Assembly (NCBI GenBank): GCA_944322715.1
Contig: CALUPT010000008.1
Coordinates: 1 to 64,000 of the forward strand
Direction of reading: 5' to 3'
Source: an uncultured Bacteroidales bacterium
GTDB taxonomy: Bacteria; Bacteroidota; Bacteroidia; Bacteroidales; UBA932
DNA: 64,000 nt
Shown: piece by piece, positions 1 through 9,900 of the stretch
Layout: each line of letters opens with the position of its first letter
Position numbering within the stretch: position 1 is the stretch's first letter
The notes under the pieces: generated by a model
The model's database searches: none
Told to the model about the DNA's origin: nothing
The model's input: the letters and a program-made list of their open reading frames with translations, nothing else
Translations under genes and position numbers: made by a program

Positions 1-2
1 AT

Positions 3-842
3 ACCTCACGCCAAACGAAAAATTTAAACAAATTATTAATCAGAATTCTGTTGCATTTGCAAGTTGAATTCAGCTTCTACATACTTCCCACATGCGTCCG
101 GGACTGGAGTGACAGCAAAGGACGGACATGCCATTACGCAGATGTCCACAACCCTGACCATATCGCCGCACTGCTGCCATCCAACGAACTGGCAGATGAG
201 ATTTTCGGAAAATACGCCAATTTCCATTCCCCGTACTACAGACAGATCACATTGGACTCATGGACGGATGAAAAGACTGTCAACGAGAGATTTCCGCACG
301 CCATGGAGGATGTGTACAGAGCCTTTGACCACTATATGGAAAACATGAATGATGGCAGGCCGTTCTTCATCGCAGGATTCAGCCAGGGGGCGAAATGCGT
401 GGTCGAACTCGTCAAATCCCTGGACGAGACGGAACTGGAGAGGCTTGTCGCCGCCTACGTGATAGGTTATAAAGTTACACCCGAAGACATGGAAAACGGC
501 AATATCAGACCTGCACAGGGCAGCAGCGACACAGGAGTCACGATCTGTTACAATTCTGTAGAATCACCGGAATGCGCTTGCCCTGGATTGTCCCCGTCCT
601 CATTGTGCATAAATCCGCTGAACTGGAAATGCGATTCCTCTCCCGCCTCTGTCCGGGATACGGTCACGGTATCCGTGGATACCGGGCACAAGCTTCTCAT
701 AGTCAAGGGACTCGACAGCGACAGATACTATCATCCATCTCTGGGAAACCTCTTTGTGAAAGGCAATTATCATCTTCTCGAACTGGAACTATACAAGGAT
801 TCACTCCAGGAAAATATCAGACAACGGTCGGAAAACCTCTAA
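3..842 (+). CDS. DUF3089 family alpha/beta-hydrolase-like protein, 5' end unresolved
   Basis: The protein resembles the DUF3089 family of Bacteroidetes, which has an alpha/beta-hydrolase fold but no firmly known substrate. The nucleophile elbow GFSQG is visible about 105 residues after the first possible start, and the C-terminal part (HPSLGNLF, then NIRQRSE at the end) is family-like. The frame stays open to the first bases of the window. The first possible start is a TTG at 51, and no signal peptide is seen, although family members normally have one plus about 35 more residues. Either the gene begins outside the window or its 5' end has been damaged. It converges on the MBL-fold gene that follows. 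Confidence 0.7.
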   Translation, partial: TSRQTKNLNKLLIRILLHLQVEFSFYILPTCVRDWSDSKGRTCHYADVHNPDHIAALLPSNELADEIFGKYANFHSPYYRQITLDSWTDEKTVNERFPHAMEDVYRAFDHYMENMNDGRPFFIAGFSQGAKCVVELVKSLDETELERLVAAYVIGYKVTPEDMENGNIRPAQGSSDTGVTICYNSVESPECACPGLSPSSLCINPLNWKCDSSPASVRDTVTVSVDTGHKLLIVKGLDSDRYYHPSLGNLFVKGNYHLLELELYKDSLQENIRQRSENL

Positions 843-881
843 TGCGGCCTATCAGGACGCGATCGCCCGATTGTCGTTGGT

Positions 882-1658
882 TCATATCTCAACCGTCTCC
901 CCGTTCCGTGAAATTGCCCAGAACGGGATGGAAAGCGCATCCGTGAACTCCCTCATGCGCCAGGCCGATGCAAAGCCGCTGGCAGTAAAGTGCATTGGAA
1001 CGAAAAGTCCCGTCCTGAAACGTGAAATGAACTGTCTTGCCCCTTTGGTATAGCCGTTGCCGGTCCTGCCATCCACTGGGAACATCACCACATCGAAACC
1101 GTCCCTGATCTTCCGGATATCCTTCAGTTCGCCTATGTAGAGTTTCTCCTCCCTGACAGGGTCGATCATCTCCCCTGTCTCCGTACTGCGAACAAGGCCT
1201 CCCTGGAAATCATCAGTCAGGAACCGGGAATACCAGTTATTGAGGTCTCCCGCATGGAAAATGCTCCTGCCGCCGGTATCCACAATCCAAGACACTCCGC
1301 TGTCATTACTGCCCGTCGCGGTCACCCTCACATTCTCATCCGCCCATGTGCCGCCCTTGGCAAGCCACCGGTCTGCCTCCCCTCTCTCCGCACGCCTGTG
1401 TTTCAGGATATCCTTGGAAAGGATATAACTGACTCCCGGTATGGAGCCATTTTCCCTGACCGGACGCATGCCTTTCCAAAGAAATATCTCCCTGTTGAAA
1501 TGATCTTCATGAAAATGGCTGGAGAAGACATACAGCTGCTTTTCCCCGGACAACAGTCCCGGAATAACGCCTGCCGGATCCTTCCAGAAGTCAAAGACCA
1601 GTATGCATCTGTCTGTCTCTACAGCAAAGCAGCTGTGATATACGAACGTTATCTTCAT
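882..1658 (-). CDS. MBL-fold metallo-hydrolase
   Basis: A 258-residue protein of the metallo-beta-lactamase superfamily. The zinc-binding motif HFHEDH lies at residues 48-53, after two short beta strands typical of the fold, and further Asp and His ligands appear in GDLNNW and PMHF near the C-terminus. There is no signal peptide, so it should be cytoplasmic. The length and layout match the small UPF0173-like hydrolases, whose substrates are generally unknown. It stands alone on the minus strand, with no operon partner. Confidence 0.85.
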   Translation of the reverse strand: MKITFVYHSCFAVETDRCILVFDFWKDPAGVIPGLLSGEKQLYVFSSHFHEDHFNREIFLWKGMRPVRENGSIPGVSYILSKDILKHRRAERGEADRWLAKGGTWADENVRVTATGSNDSGVSWIVDTGGRSIFHAGDLNNWYSRFLTDDFQGGLVRSTETGEMIDPVREEKLYIGELKDIRKIRDGFDVVMFPVDGRTGNGYTKGARQFISRFRTGLFVPMHFTASGFASAWRMREFTDALSIPFWAISRNGETVEI

Positions 1659-1785
1659 GTCAGCCGAAATGAACCGGACAAATGTATCAATAATTTTTCA
1701 CAGAAGATGCCTGTCGTACGGAAAATACAGATTCAACACCGAAGTGCAACAGCCGGATAATGGCGGTCCGGATAATATGATTATC

Positions 1786-1817
1786 ATTGGATGACAAAAT
1801 ATAAATGGATATATTTG
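1786..1817 (+). promoter_or_regulatory. Promoter of the nitroreductase gene (Bacteroidetes type)
   Basis: A -7 element TATATTTG at 1810-1817 matches TAnnTTTG, and ATTG at 1786-1789 lies 20 bp upstream as the -33 element. The start codon follows about 30 bp downstream. Confidence 0.6.
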
Positions 1818-1848
1818 CAGGAATGAATCATAAATAAAACGACACGAT

Positions 1849-2502
1849 ATGAAGACCAACAGATTATCAGCAGTCCTCATCGCTGCGGCTGCAATCGTTC
1901 TCTCTATGTCAGGATGCAGCGGCAACTCAGGAAAAGCCCCTGCTGCACAGGAGACTTCGGTATCAGAAACCGTAATCGACAACATCATGACCCGCAGAAG
2001 TGTCAGGAAGTACAAACCACAACCCGTCGGACGCGACACAATGCAGGTAATACTCAACTGCGGCATCAATGCACCGAACGGGCAGAACAAACAGTCATGG
2101 GAAATACGTGTCGTAGACAACCCGGAATATATCAACGGCATTACAGCCGCGTATCTCAAGGAAAATCCCGCAGCCGGAGAAGACCCGTCTTTCGTAAACA
2201 TGTTCCGTAACGCACCTACCGTCGTGTTCATCGCCAATGACCCAGGCTACGACTTCTCACAGATCGACTGCGGCCTGCTGGCCGAAAACATGATCCTCTC
2301 CGCCTGGTCAATGGGAATCGGCTCCTGCTGTCTCGGAGGGCCGGCAAGATTTATGACCGGAAGCCCTGCCGCTGCCGACTATGTAAAACAGCTCGGATTC
2401 ACTGAGGGTTACAACCTGCTCCTCTGTATCGCGTTCGGCTACCCGGATGAAACGCCTGCAGCCAAACCGCGTGATGCATCCAAGGCCAGGTATATAGACT
2501 GA
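1849..2502 (+). CDS. Nitroreductase family lipoprotein
   Basis: A 217-residue FMN-dependent nitroreductase-like protein. The N-terminus has a lipoprotein signal ending in LSMSGC with Cys 23 as the lipidation site, so the enzyme is predicted to be membrane-anchored outside the cytoplasm. The mature part begins with the family's FMN-phosphate-binding RRSVRKY motif, followed by NAPNGQNKQSW and the glycine-rich region near SMGIGSCCLGG. Most nitroreductases are cytoplasmic; lipid-anchored versions are common in Bacteroidales but their substrates are unknown. The gene is monocistronic with its own promoter. Confidence 0.85.
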   Translation: MKTNRLSAVLIAAAAIVLSMSGCSGNSGKAPAAQETSVSETVIDNIMTRRSVRKYKPQPVGRDTMQVILNCGINAPNGQNKQSWEIRVVDNPEYINGITAAYLKENPAAGEDPSFVNMFRNAPTVVFIANDPGYDFSQIDCGLLAENMILSAWSMGIGSCCLGGPARFMTGSPAAADYVKQLGFTEGYNLLLCIAFGYPDETPAAKPRDASKARYID

Positions 2503-2595
2503 CTTAAACAAGTCTTCAGTAAAATCGGTCACTTCTGCCTTTTCCTAACCGAAACGGACAATCAGCACCACAGGAGAAACCATTAAAACCGAGAA

Positions 2596-2817
2596 ATGAC
2601 TATGAAATCAGAAAATTCGGGATGCATGATTTTAGTATTGTTCGTATTCATTATGATGACAATCGGGGCTTTTGCAATGGATATGTATCTGGGCATATTT
2701 TTCCTCCTGATATGTATAATGTTGATTGTTGCTTTTTTAGGTCTTACAGGTTATTTGATAGTAATAAAGAAATATCTTGATTGGTTTTTCGGTAAAGGTC
2801 GATTTTGGAATAAATAG
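2596..2817 (+). CDS. Small hydrophobic membrane protein
   Basis: A 73-residue protein with two hydrophobic stretches, roughly residues 9-29 and 32-56, and a basic, aromatic C-terminal tail. I do not recognise the family. Support for a real gene comes from the membrane-protein composition and from a strong terminator 22 bp after the stop codon. No Shine-Dalgarno site is visible. An upstream ATG two codons earlier than the second Met is taken as the start. Confidence 0.5.
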   Translation: MTMKSENSGCMILVLFVFIMMTIGAFAMDMYLGIFFLLICIMLIVAFLGLTGYLIVIKKYLDWFFGKGRFWNK

Positions 2818-2839
2818 TGTTTTTATTATTTGTTATAAT

Positions 2840-2863
2840 GGACAGCAAAGCTGTCCTTTTTTT
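2840..2863 (+). terminator. Rho-independent terminator
   Basis: A perfect 7-bp stem (GGACAGC with GCTGTCC) and a 3-base loop are followed by seven T residues on the plus strand. It ends the transcript of the small membrane protein gene. Confidence 0.85.
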
Positions 2864-2878
2864 GTATATGGGCAGTCC

Positions 2879-2923
2879 ATTCCATATAATAACCGAAATT
2901 AGTCAAACTGACAATGGCGATTT
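2879..2923. repeat. Dispersed repeat, copy A
   Basis: About 45 bp that align without gaps with 18331-18376, with roughly 36 identical positions. The left edge starts ATTCCAT and the right edge ends at GCGATTT. The right edge coincides with the point where the tape-measure-like reading frame stops making sense. The hairpin half present in the other copy is missing here. Confidence 0.55.
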
Positions 2924-3008
2924 CAAGGTCAAGAATCTCCTTCCTGCCCTTGTCACCGTTCACGATAATGTTCAGCCGGAGGTCCTCCTCCTTCAGTCTC
3001 GATGCCAT
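2924..3008 (-). pseudogene. Truncated phage tail tape-measure N-terminus
   Basis: The frame begins with ATG after a GAGG ribosome-binding site and encodes 28 residues (MASRLKEEDLRLN, then IVNGDKGRKE). This resembles the first residues of tape-measure proteins in Bacteroides prophages. Real tape-measure proteins run to about a thousand residues. Here the similarity ends at the edge of dispersed repeat copy A. The call rests on the memory of a short conserved N-terminal motif and is therefore moderate. Confidence 0.45.
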
Positions 3009-3078
3009 AGTTTCCTCGTTTTATGGCACAAAAATAGCCGCCCTCAGGCGGCTCGCAAAGGACACGGATAATGCCCTG

Positions 3079-3405
3079 TCAAAATATTATCAGGCAATAC
3101 ACGGCTATAGCCCAGATGGCAATACAAGGGAAAGCAATAGCTGCCATCAGCTTGGCAAGGCGGACATTGTACTCCTTCTCCCTCCTGTCCTCCTCTCTGA
3201 TATCCTGCGCCGGATTATCCTTGTATTTCGAAAGAAAGACAGAAGCATTGATCAGCGCTGCAAGCATCGAAGAAAATGCTACAACCAGAACCCCACTGGC
3301 AGCAATGCCAAGCATCCCGAGATCAGAAAGAAGCACCATAACAATAAGGAACGCCACCACCCCGACGGCAAACCACTTCACAATCTGCCATATAATATGA
3401 CCCAT
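3079..3405 (-). CDS. Small membrane protein, prophage-like remnant
   Basis: A 108-residue protein with three predicted membrane helices at about 6-28, 33-55 and 86-106, and a charged loop (REEDRREKEYN) between the second and third. It is preceded by GGAG a few bases before the ATG. It lies between another small membrane protein and a tape-measure-like fragment, all on the minus strand, which suggests the remains of a phage tail module. I do not recognise the family. Confidence 0.55.
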   Translation of the reverse strand: MGHIIWQIVKWFAVGVVAFLIVMVLLSDLGMLGIAASGVLVVAFSSMLAALINASVFLSKYKDNPAQDIREEDRREKEYNVRLAKLMAAIAFPCIAIWAIAVYCLIIF

Positions 3406-3450
3406 AACACTCCAATTTTTACATTAAACATCCCGCCATCAGGCGGCAGA

Positions 3451-3717
3451 TCACAAAGAAAGAGCCAATACCACGATCCCGATCATAACAGCTATGAAGA
3501 CAAAATACAGTATACACCCCTTCTCCTCGACAGACAGCCACCTTTTCGCCTTGGGACTCACAAAAGCATATACAATATACACCAGCAACGATATCGGCAA
3601 CAACACAGGAAGCAGCAGAAGCGCAAGAACCTTCGGAATACTCCCCTTGTACCTCTGATAGAGAAGAATCAAAACAGCTATCAGAGCCGCACCGCCAGAT
3701 ATGTAGAAAGGCCACAT
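3451..3717 (-). CDS. Small membrane protein, prophage-like remnant
   Basis: An 88-residue protein with three hydrophobic segments (about 4-19, 28-53, 66-88). The start is decided by a perfect AGGAGGT Shine-Dalgarno sequence just upstream of ATG, which is unusual for a Bacteroidetes host gene and typical of mobile DNA. It is the first gene of the three-gene minus-strand remnant. No function can be assigned. Confidence 0.55.
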   Translation of the reverse strand: MWPFYISGGAALIAVLILLYQRYKGSIPKVLALLLLPVLLPISLLVYIVYAFVSPKAKRWLSVEEKGCILYFVFIAVMIGIVVLALSL

Positions 3718-3723
3718 AATCTC

Positions 3724-3730
3724 ACCTCCT
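3724..3730 (-). promoter_or_regulatory. Strong Shine-Dalgarno site
   Basis: AGGAGGT on the minus strand, six bases before the ATG at 3717. The host genes in this window largely lack such sites, so it marks this small cluster as foreign. Confidence 0.7.
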
Positions 3731-3837
3731 TTTCCTCAAATATACGAAAAATCCTCAAAACCAATGAAAAACCCGCAGAACCTCCCGGCCGTGCGGGAAA
3801 ATGTTAAAAAATGTGTAAAAAGAGTCGAACCCGGCGG

Positions 3838-5521
3838 GTTGTGAATTGCTTTCAAACTTTATATCTTTGACAGACTGGAAACAGCCATTAAGAATACTCT
3901 TATCATTCAATATATGTTGTGAATTGCTTTCAAACTTTATATCTTTGACAGACTGGAAACAGCTGCGAGAGCAAGACACTGCCGTAACCGGAGTTGTGAA
4001 TTGCTTTCAAACTTTATATCTTTGACAGACTGGAAACAGCATTTGTTTATTATTTGTACGTTGAGTGTTCGTTGTGAATTGCTTTCAAACTTTATATCTT
4101 TGACAGACTGGAAACAGCACCCTCAGAACATTTCTTCTGTCGAAGCTAGTTGTGAATTGCTTTCAAACTTTATATCTTTGACAGACTGGAAACAGCGCAT
4201 CGCGAATGTCAGTGTAGTCACGAACAGTTGTGAATTGCTTTCAAACTTTATATCTTTGACAGACTGGAAACAGCCAAGATCAACAATATCGGCAGCGACT
4301 CCGCGTTGTGAATTGCTTTCAAACTTTATATCTTTGACAGACTGGAAACAGCTTTAACAAATTAAACAAATTAACAAAAAAAGTTGTGAATTGCTTTCAA
4401 ACTTTATATCTTTGACAGACTGGAAACAGCCGTCCGCGCCTGTCGTGTGCTGCATTATGGTTGTGAATTGCTTTCAAACTTTATATCTTTGACAGACTGG
4501 AAACAGCAGTCCCTCCCTCCAGATGGAACACGGATGCGTTGTGAATTGCTTTCAAACTTTATATCTTTGACAGACTGGAAACAGCAGTTAAACACATTTC
4601 TTTCCCATTGCATAAGTTGTGAATTGCTTTCAAACTTTATATCTTTGACAGACTGGAAACAGCTATTGTTTGGCAAAATCCATGAAAAATCAAGTTGTGA
4701 ATTGCTTTCAAACTTTATATCTTTGACAGACTGGAAACAGCCTGATTCTGAATTAAGTTTTACAGCTTTGCGTTGTGAATTGCTTTCAAACTTTATATCT
4801 TTGACAGACTGGAAACAGCCATTAAGAATACTCTTATCATTCAATATATGTTGTGAATTGCTTTCAAACTTTATATCTTTGACAGACTGGAAACAGCCAG
4901 GTCAATCTTCAGCACCTCGAACCGGGCGTTGTGAATTGCTTTCAAACTTTATATCTTTGACAGACTGGAAACAGCGCCATAATGATTACCTTTTTAATAA
5001 AAATTGTTGTGAATTGCTTTCAAACTTTATATCTTTGACAGACTGGAAACAGCATGTCATCAGGAACGTCATCACCATGGGTAGTTGTGAATTGCTTTCA
5101 AACTTTATATCTTTGACAGACTGGAAACAGCCAATTCTGGTATCCAGAATACCAATCCTCAGTTGTGAATTGCTTTCAAACTTTATATCTTTGACAGACT
5201 GGAAACAGCGCTGGAGATCATATCCAAGCAGCTCTATGCGTTGTGAATTGCTTTCAAACTTTATATCTTTGACAGACTGGAAACAGCGTGATCTTCGTTT
5301 CACAGACAATGTTCTCCGTTGTGAATTGCTTTCAAACTTTATATCTTTGACAGACTGGAAACAGCTCTGTATAAAAGTTTTGTGCTTCATCGTCAGTTGT
5401 GAATTGCTTTCAAACTTTATATCTTTGACAGACTGGAAACAGCATTCTGGTAGCCGAGATTCGTAATCGTTGCGTTGTGAATTGCTTTCAAACTTTATAT
5501 CTTTGACAGACTGGAAACAGC
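3838..5521 (+). CRISPR. Type II-C CRISPR array, 22 repeats and 21 spacers
   Basis: The 48-bp repeat starts GTTGTGAATTGC and ends GGAAACAGC; all 22 copies are identical, including both ends. Spacers are 30 bp except the 2nd (3964-3992) and the 8th (4431-4459), which are 29 bp. Spacer 1 (3886-3915) and spacer 13 (4820-4849) are the same sequence. The 5' part of the repeat pairs with the anti-repeat of the tracrRNA at 11335, which fixes transcription on the plus strand, opposite to the cas genes. Repeat positions 25-32 read TATCTTTG, a Bacteroidetes -7 element, with GTTG 20 bp upstream at positions 1-4. The period is 78 bp, so reading frames stay open through the array on both strands; these are not genes. 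Confidence 0.97.
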
Positions 5522-5573
5522 ACAATCTGGACAAAGAATTATCACACAACTATTTAGACTATGTTTCCAGAAT

Positions 5574-5604
5574 AAAAAAATCCGATAGTGATATCGGATT
5601 TTTT
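5574..5604. terminator. Bidirectional terminator between CRISPR array and cas2
   Basis: A perfect stem TCCGATA / TATCGGA with a 4-base loop is flanked by seven A on the left and T residues on the right. It can stop the array transcript (plus strand) and the cas operon (minus strand), which converge here. Confidence 0.85.
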
Positions 5605-5629
5605 GTTTATATATGGACTGTTTTTCTGT

Positions 5630-5968
<339 letters not shown>

Positions 5969-6907
5969 TTATGTCATTTCAGGATAAATGATTTTCCTCA
6001 GTTCCCCGTTGAAGCATTTTGCAAGAGAAGATGTAGTCTGCGAAACTGCCACCATCAACGGACTGCGCCTCCCTCCGATGGACACCTCGACAACCGGTAT
6101 GGACAGCATCCTGACCTTTATTTCTTTAGTCAGATCCGTATAACCATATTCCCTGGTTATGTCATAGACAATTCTGTCAACGTATGGACGATATGGCTCC
6201 ATAATGTCATCCGCAAGACAATATGCATTATATCTGTTATGATGATGAATACCAAGAGTCGGCAGAAGACCGCTTGAGACCAAGGCTCTTGCGACTATTG
6301 CCCTTAATATCGCATAGCCGTAATTCAGAAGATTATTCGGTTCCGCTTCATCCCTACCTCTGGTGAAACCATCTTTGTCAGGGAAAATCGTTTTCCAGTA
6401 ATATGCTGCAGCCCTGGCTTCCAGGTTGTCCGCATCTCCACTCTTTACCTTAGAAGACATTATCTTCATGTTATTATGCTCTTCACCTGTAACATATTTC
6501 AGGACAAATGCCTGGTTCGCTATTTTACATTGTATCGTCTGCTGCCATAACTGTTTCTTCAACGGCAATGATGCATCCAGCTGCCTACGAAACCTTTCAT
6601 TCTGAATGGTGTTTCCATACAACGGGAGCATAAGCCCTACAGGAAGATGGTTCGAGCCGCAGGTTATCACTGCACAGTTATTGTCTATCAACTCTTCCAA
6701 CAGACCTTGCGTAACGGTTATCTGCTTATTGTCAAGTATAACTATGCCAATGTCTTCAACAGGTATTGTCTTCACGACCGCCCTGTAACTTTTCGCGTTG
6801 TCAAAGTCCGGCAAATCGCCATCCTCCTCTGGAGCCTTGATGACCAACTGCTTGAGCCGCAATGACAGATAAGCGGGATTTCCGAAATATAATGTCCGTT
6901 TTATCAT
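5969..6907 (-). CDS. cas1: CRISPR-associated integrase Cas1 (type II)
   Basis: A 312-residue Cas1, the metal-dependent integrase that inserts new spacers together with Cas2. The N-terminus (MIKRTLYFGNPAYLSLR) and the helical C-terminal domain with NLLNYGYAILRAIVARAL and LGIHHHN are typical of type II Cas1; the conserved metal-binding Glu, His and Asp fall in this C-terminal half. The gene starts 24 bp after the cas9 stop codon. No csn2 or cas4 is present, which fits subtype II-C. Confidence 0.95.
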   Translation of the reverse strand: MIKRTLYFGNPAYLSLRLKQLVIKAPEEDGDLPDFDNAKSYRAVVKTIPVEDIGIVILDNKQITVTQGLLEELIDNNCAVITCGSNHLPVGLMLPLYGNTIQNERFRRQLDASLPLKKQLWQQTIQCKIANQAFVLKYVTGEEHNNMKIMSSKVKSGDADNLEARAAAYYWKTIFPDKDGFTRGRDEAEPNNLLNYGYAILRAIVARALVSSGLLPTLGIHHHNRYNAYCLADDIMEPYRPYVDRIVYDITREYGYTDLTKEIKVRMLSIPVVEVSIGGRRSPLMVAVSQTTSSLAKCFNGELRKIIYPEMT

Positions 6908-6931
6908 CTTACCGATCAGCTTTATATAACA

Positions 6932-9900
6932 TCAATATTCTCCGACAGCCACTATCTCTCCCAGGTGATTTATTCTGACTTTTACAATGCCTTTCAAGCC
7001 ATTGACGTTTTGAATTCGTTTCCAAGTAACATCTCTTAATTCTGCCTTATCTTCCACAGAAGTCTCTAAATGATGTCGGAAAACATAATATTTTGTCGCC
7101 AATTTCTGCACCCTGAATAGATTAGGACTGATCAAGGCATAATTATCAGGATCCATAAGATCAATATCATTCGGGTTGAACCCTGACCTTTCATTCGGGA
7201 ATACAAAATATTCATTCTGTTTCATTGTAAACTTGAATTGCCATCCTTTACTCTTATTATATGCCTTATCAACTACAGGATCTCTGAAAGTTACAGCAAC
7301 CACTGCATCATAGAAAGATACCACGTGTTCCTGGAGATTTCCATCCTTATCTATAAAAATTGCTATGTGATGATTGCTACTTGTACTGACATAATCAGAT
7401 GGCTGTACTTTTCCTTGTGCATCAAGCATAGAAACGCCTAAGACATTATGCTTGTCGTGAAGAGGTACGGCATTGCTTACTCCCGTTATCGTTACCCTTT
7501 TGACAGCAATCCCCTTCTCTTTGTTCAACCATACAGGATTCTCATCCAGGTTGGAAAAAGCTTTCTTGGCATCTCCTCCATATTCTTCAAGTCTGTCCAG
7601 CAGAATATTCCTTACTCTCACATCAATAATCTTCCTTATCGTTTTCTCATCTTTGAAATTATCCGGATTTATCTCTTTTCTTGTCGTATATACAAGCCCC
7701 AAGGTTACAGTCTTGACAACTGACGGCACCATACGGGTATGCATTTCATCTATGAATACCGGATTTTTATCCAGGGCATTCTTTCCGGTAAACGCTTTCT
7801 TCGGATCATTCCCATATTCGGCAAGCCTTGATCTCAAAGCATCTCGATATACAGGGCTTGCAACTGTCTCAATCTTAGCAATATTGAACTTTGAGCCTAT
7901 AGTTTCTTCTTTAGGCACGTATCTGTATATCGATCCATAAACTGTCTCATTATGCAACTGTCCTCGTGGTGTCAACTGAATTTTCTCGTTATAACCTCCT
8001 TTTTTCTTTGTCTTGTTTACATTTCGGGTTACAACTTTATTCTTGGCCTTGATAGATACGAGAATATTTCCCAGATGTCTTTTCGCTTCCTGTCTGAACT
8101 GGTCAAGCGGTATCGGTGGCAGGAATCTCAATCTGCCCTTGTCATCCCTGTATAACTGCATCGACTCTATATATCTGACTACTCTTGTCTGTTCATCCTT
8201 TGGGATATTGCAGATTCCATACTTACTCAGATCCACATACTGCGGATCATTCTCACTTTTGGGAACTCTTGCATTGAGATTGTTTAAATACTGGATGTAG
8301 CTTCTCTTAGTGAATGCTATTGTCAAAGCATCCATTGCGTGGTGTCTATGGTCATTCCGCTTTGTCCAGTCAGTAATCCTCGTCTTTGTCTGACCGTCCT
8401 TATCCTGATAAGTCTCTGTCAGACCCGACAGATAATACTTGTCCCAGTTCAACTCTTTCATTACATCGACCAACTGCCAGTCTTCCCTGAGACGGGCAGT
8501 GACAGAACCGGTAGTCGGGACGACAAATTTTACCGCTTCCTCAAGAATTTCTCTTGCCTTTTTGGCAATATACTGGGAATCACGCAAATCTCTTTCGATA
8601 AAACCTTCAGGAATATCTTTCTCAGACATCAGCAGATGTGCAGCTTTTGTTTTACTTATTGCCTTATCGTTAAGCAATTTCTGTATTCTGGATTTATATT
8701 CAGCTACACCTTCCTCTCCATATTTTGACTTGACATAATCAAATGCAGTCATACTTCCTTTCTGGATATTGACATCCTTGGCTTCGAGAGTCTTGTTGGC
8801 AAATGAATCATCAAATAATCTTGCCTGCGGGATTATATGTTCGACATCGAAATCTTTAGAAAAAAGTCTCTCCTGAGGGATATAAGTACCTGAATACAAT
8901 GTCTTATAACCGTTTGCAGACAACTCTTTATAAAGCCTGTATTTTATAATATCATTCCTGCTTGGATTGGCAATACCGAATTTCTCCTGCAATTCCTGAC
9001 GGACTCTGTCATTTTCTTTCGTTGCTGTCGAGATATCCGATGCCGCCTGTTCTCTTTCCTTCTTGCTCTTTTTCAGTTCCCTTGCAAGTTCAATCCGGAT
9101 TTCATCCGGCTTGCCATACTCATCAATCACTGCATTCACTACATTGACCATCTGGTTAAGGATTTTCTCGACAACAGGATTCCTGAGACTGTTTTGCAGC
9201 ACAGGATCGAGTCTGTCCTTATAAGACTTGTTTTCAATCTCTTCTTTTGTCAATGACCTTTTGGAATGCCTGTATCCAGCATATTCGCAGGCTACACTAT
9301 ATTCATTGCCTTCTTTCATATATGGCAGAATCTTCTTGATCGCCCGGGCACTGAGACTTCCATAATCAGGATCAAAAGTTACACCTGCAATAATCCTGGC
9401 GTACTCTTTCTCACAACCTGTAATTTCAGCGACTTTGCCGACCAGACTTTCATTTCCGCTCCTGGACTTGTCTCCCACGTATGAATACAGCAAATGCCAT
9501 AACCTGAACATGGTCTGTTCTTCCACTTCATCGTCTGGCAAAGTTGTATCAAAATAGAGAATATCTGTATTATAACCTAAAGCAGTAAAAACATTCTCAA
9601 CCGTCTTTACAATCTCAGCCGATGATTTCTTCAGAAGTTCCACTGCTTCGCCATGCCCGCTTTCTTCAAGAATCTTGGCGTATGCCTTGAACAAGGTTGC
9701 CTGAGTCCGATTTCCTTCTATTTCCTTGTAATTTAAATCCAAGTCTTTACAGTTCTTCCCAAACAGCAGTTTAAGCACATCTGATTTTGAGAGTTTCTCT
9801 TTTATTGAAAGTTCTTGAGCCAGTTTCTCCTTATGTTCCTGTCCAAGAAAATTCCCGTTAACCTTCAAGTTATTGATAATCTGCCATATCTTGAATTCCT

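Noticed and set aside
1698..2237. A 179-codon minus-strand frame opposite the nitroreductase gene.
   Set aside because: Shadow frame; the plus strand has a lipobox, family motifs and a promoter.
3755..3837. A GC-rich inverted stretch (CCCGC...GCGGG) before the first repeat as a possible leader signal.
   Set aside because: The arms are short and nothing shows which end of the array receives new spacers, so no leader is annotated.
4447..5466. Long open frames with a repeating 26-residue unit across the array, on both strands (also at 4001-4357, 4455-4844 and 4986-5549).
   Set aside because: They are the CRISPR repeat-spacer units. The 78-bp period is divisible by three, which keeps the frames open by accident.
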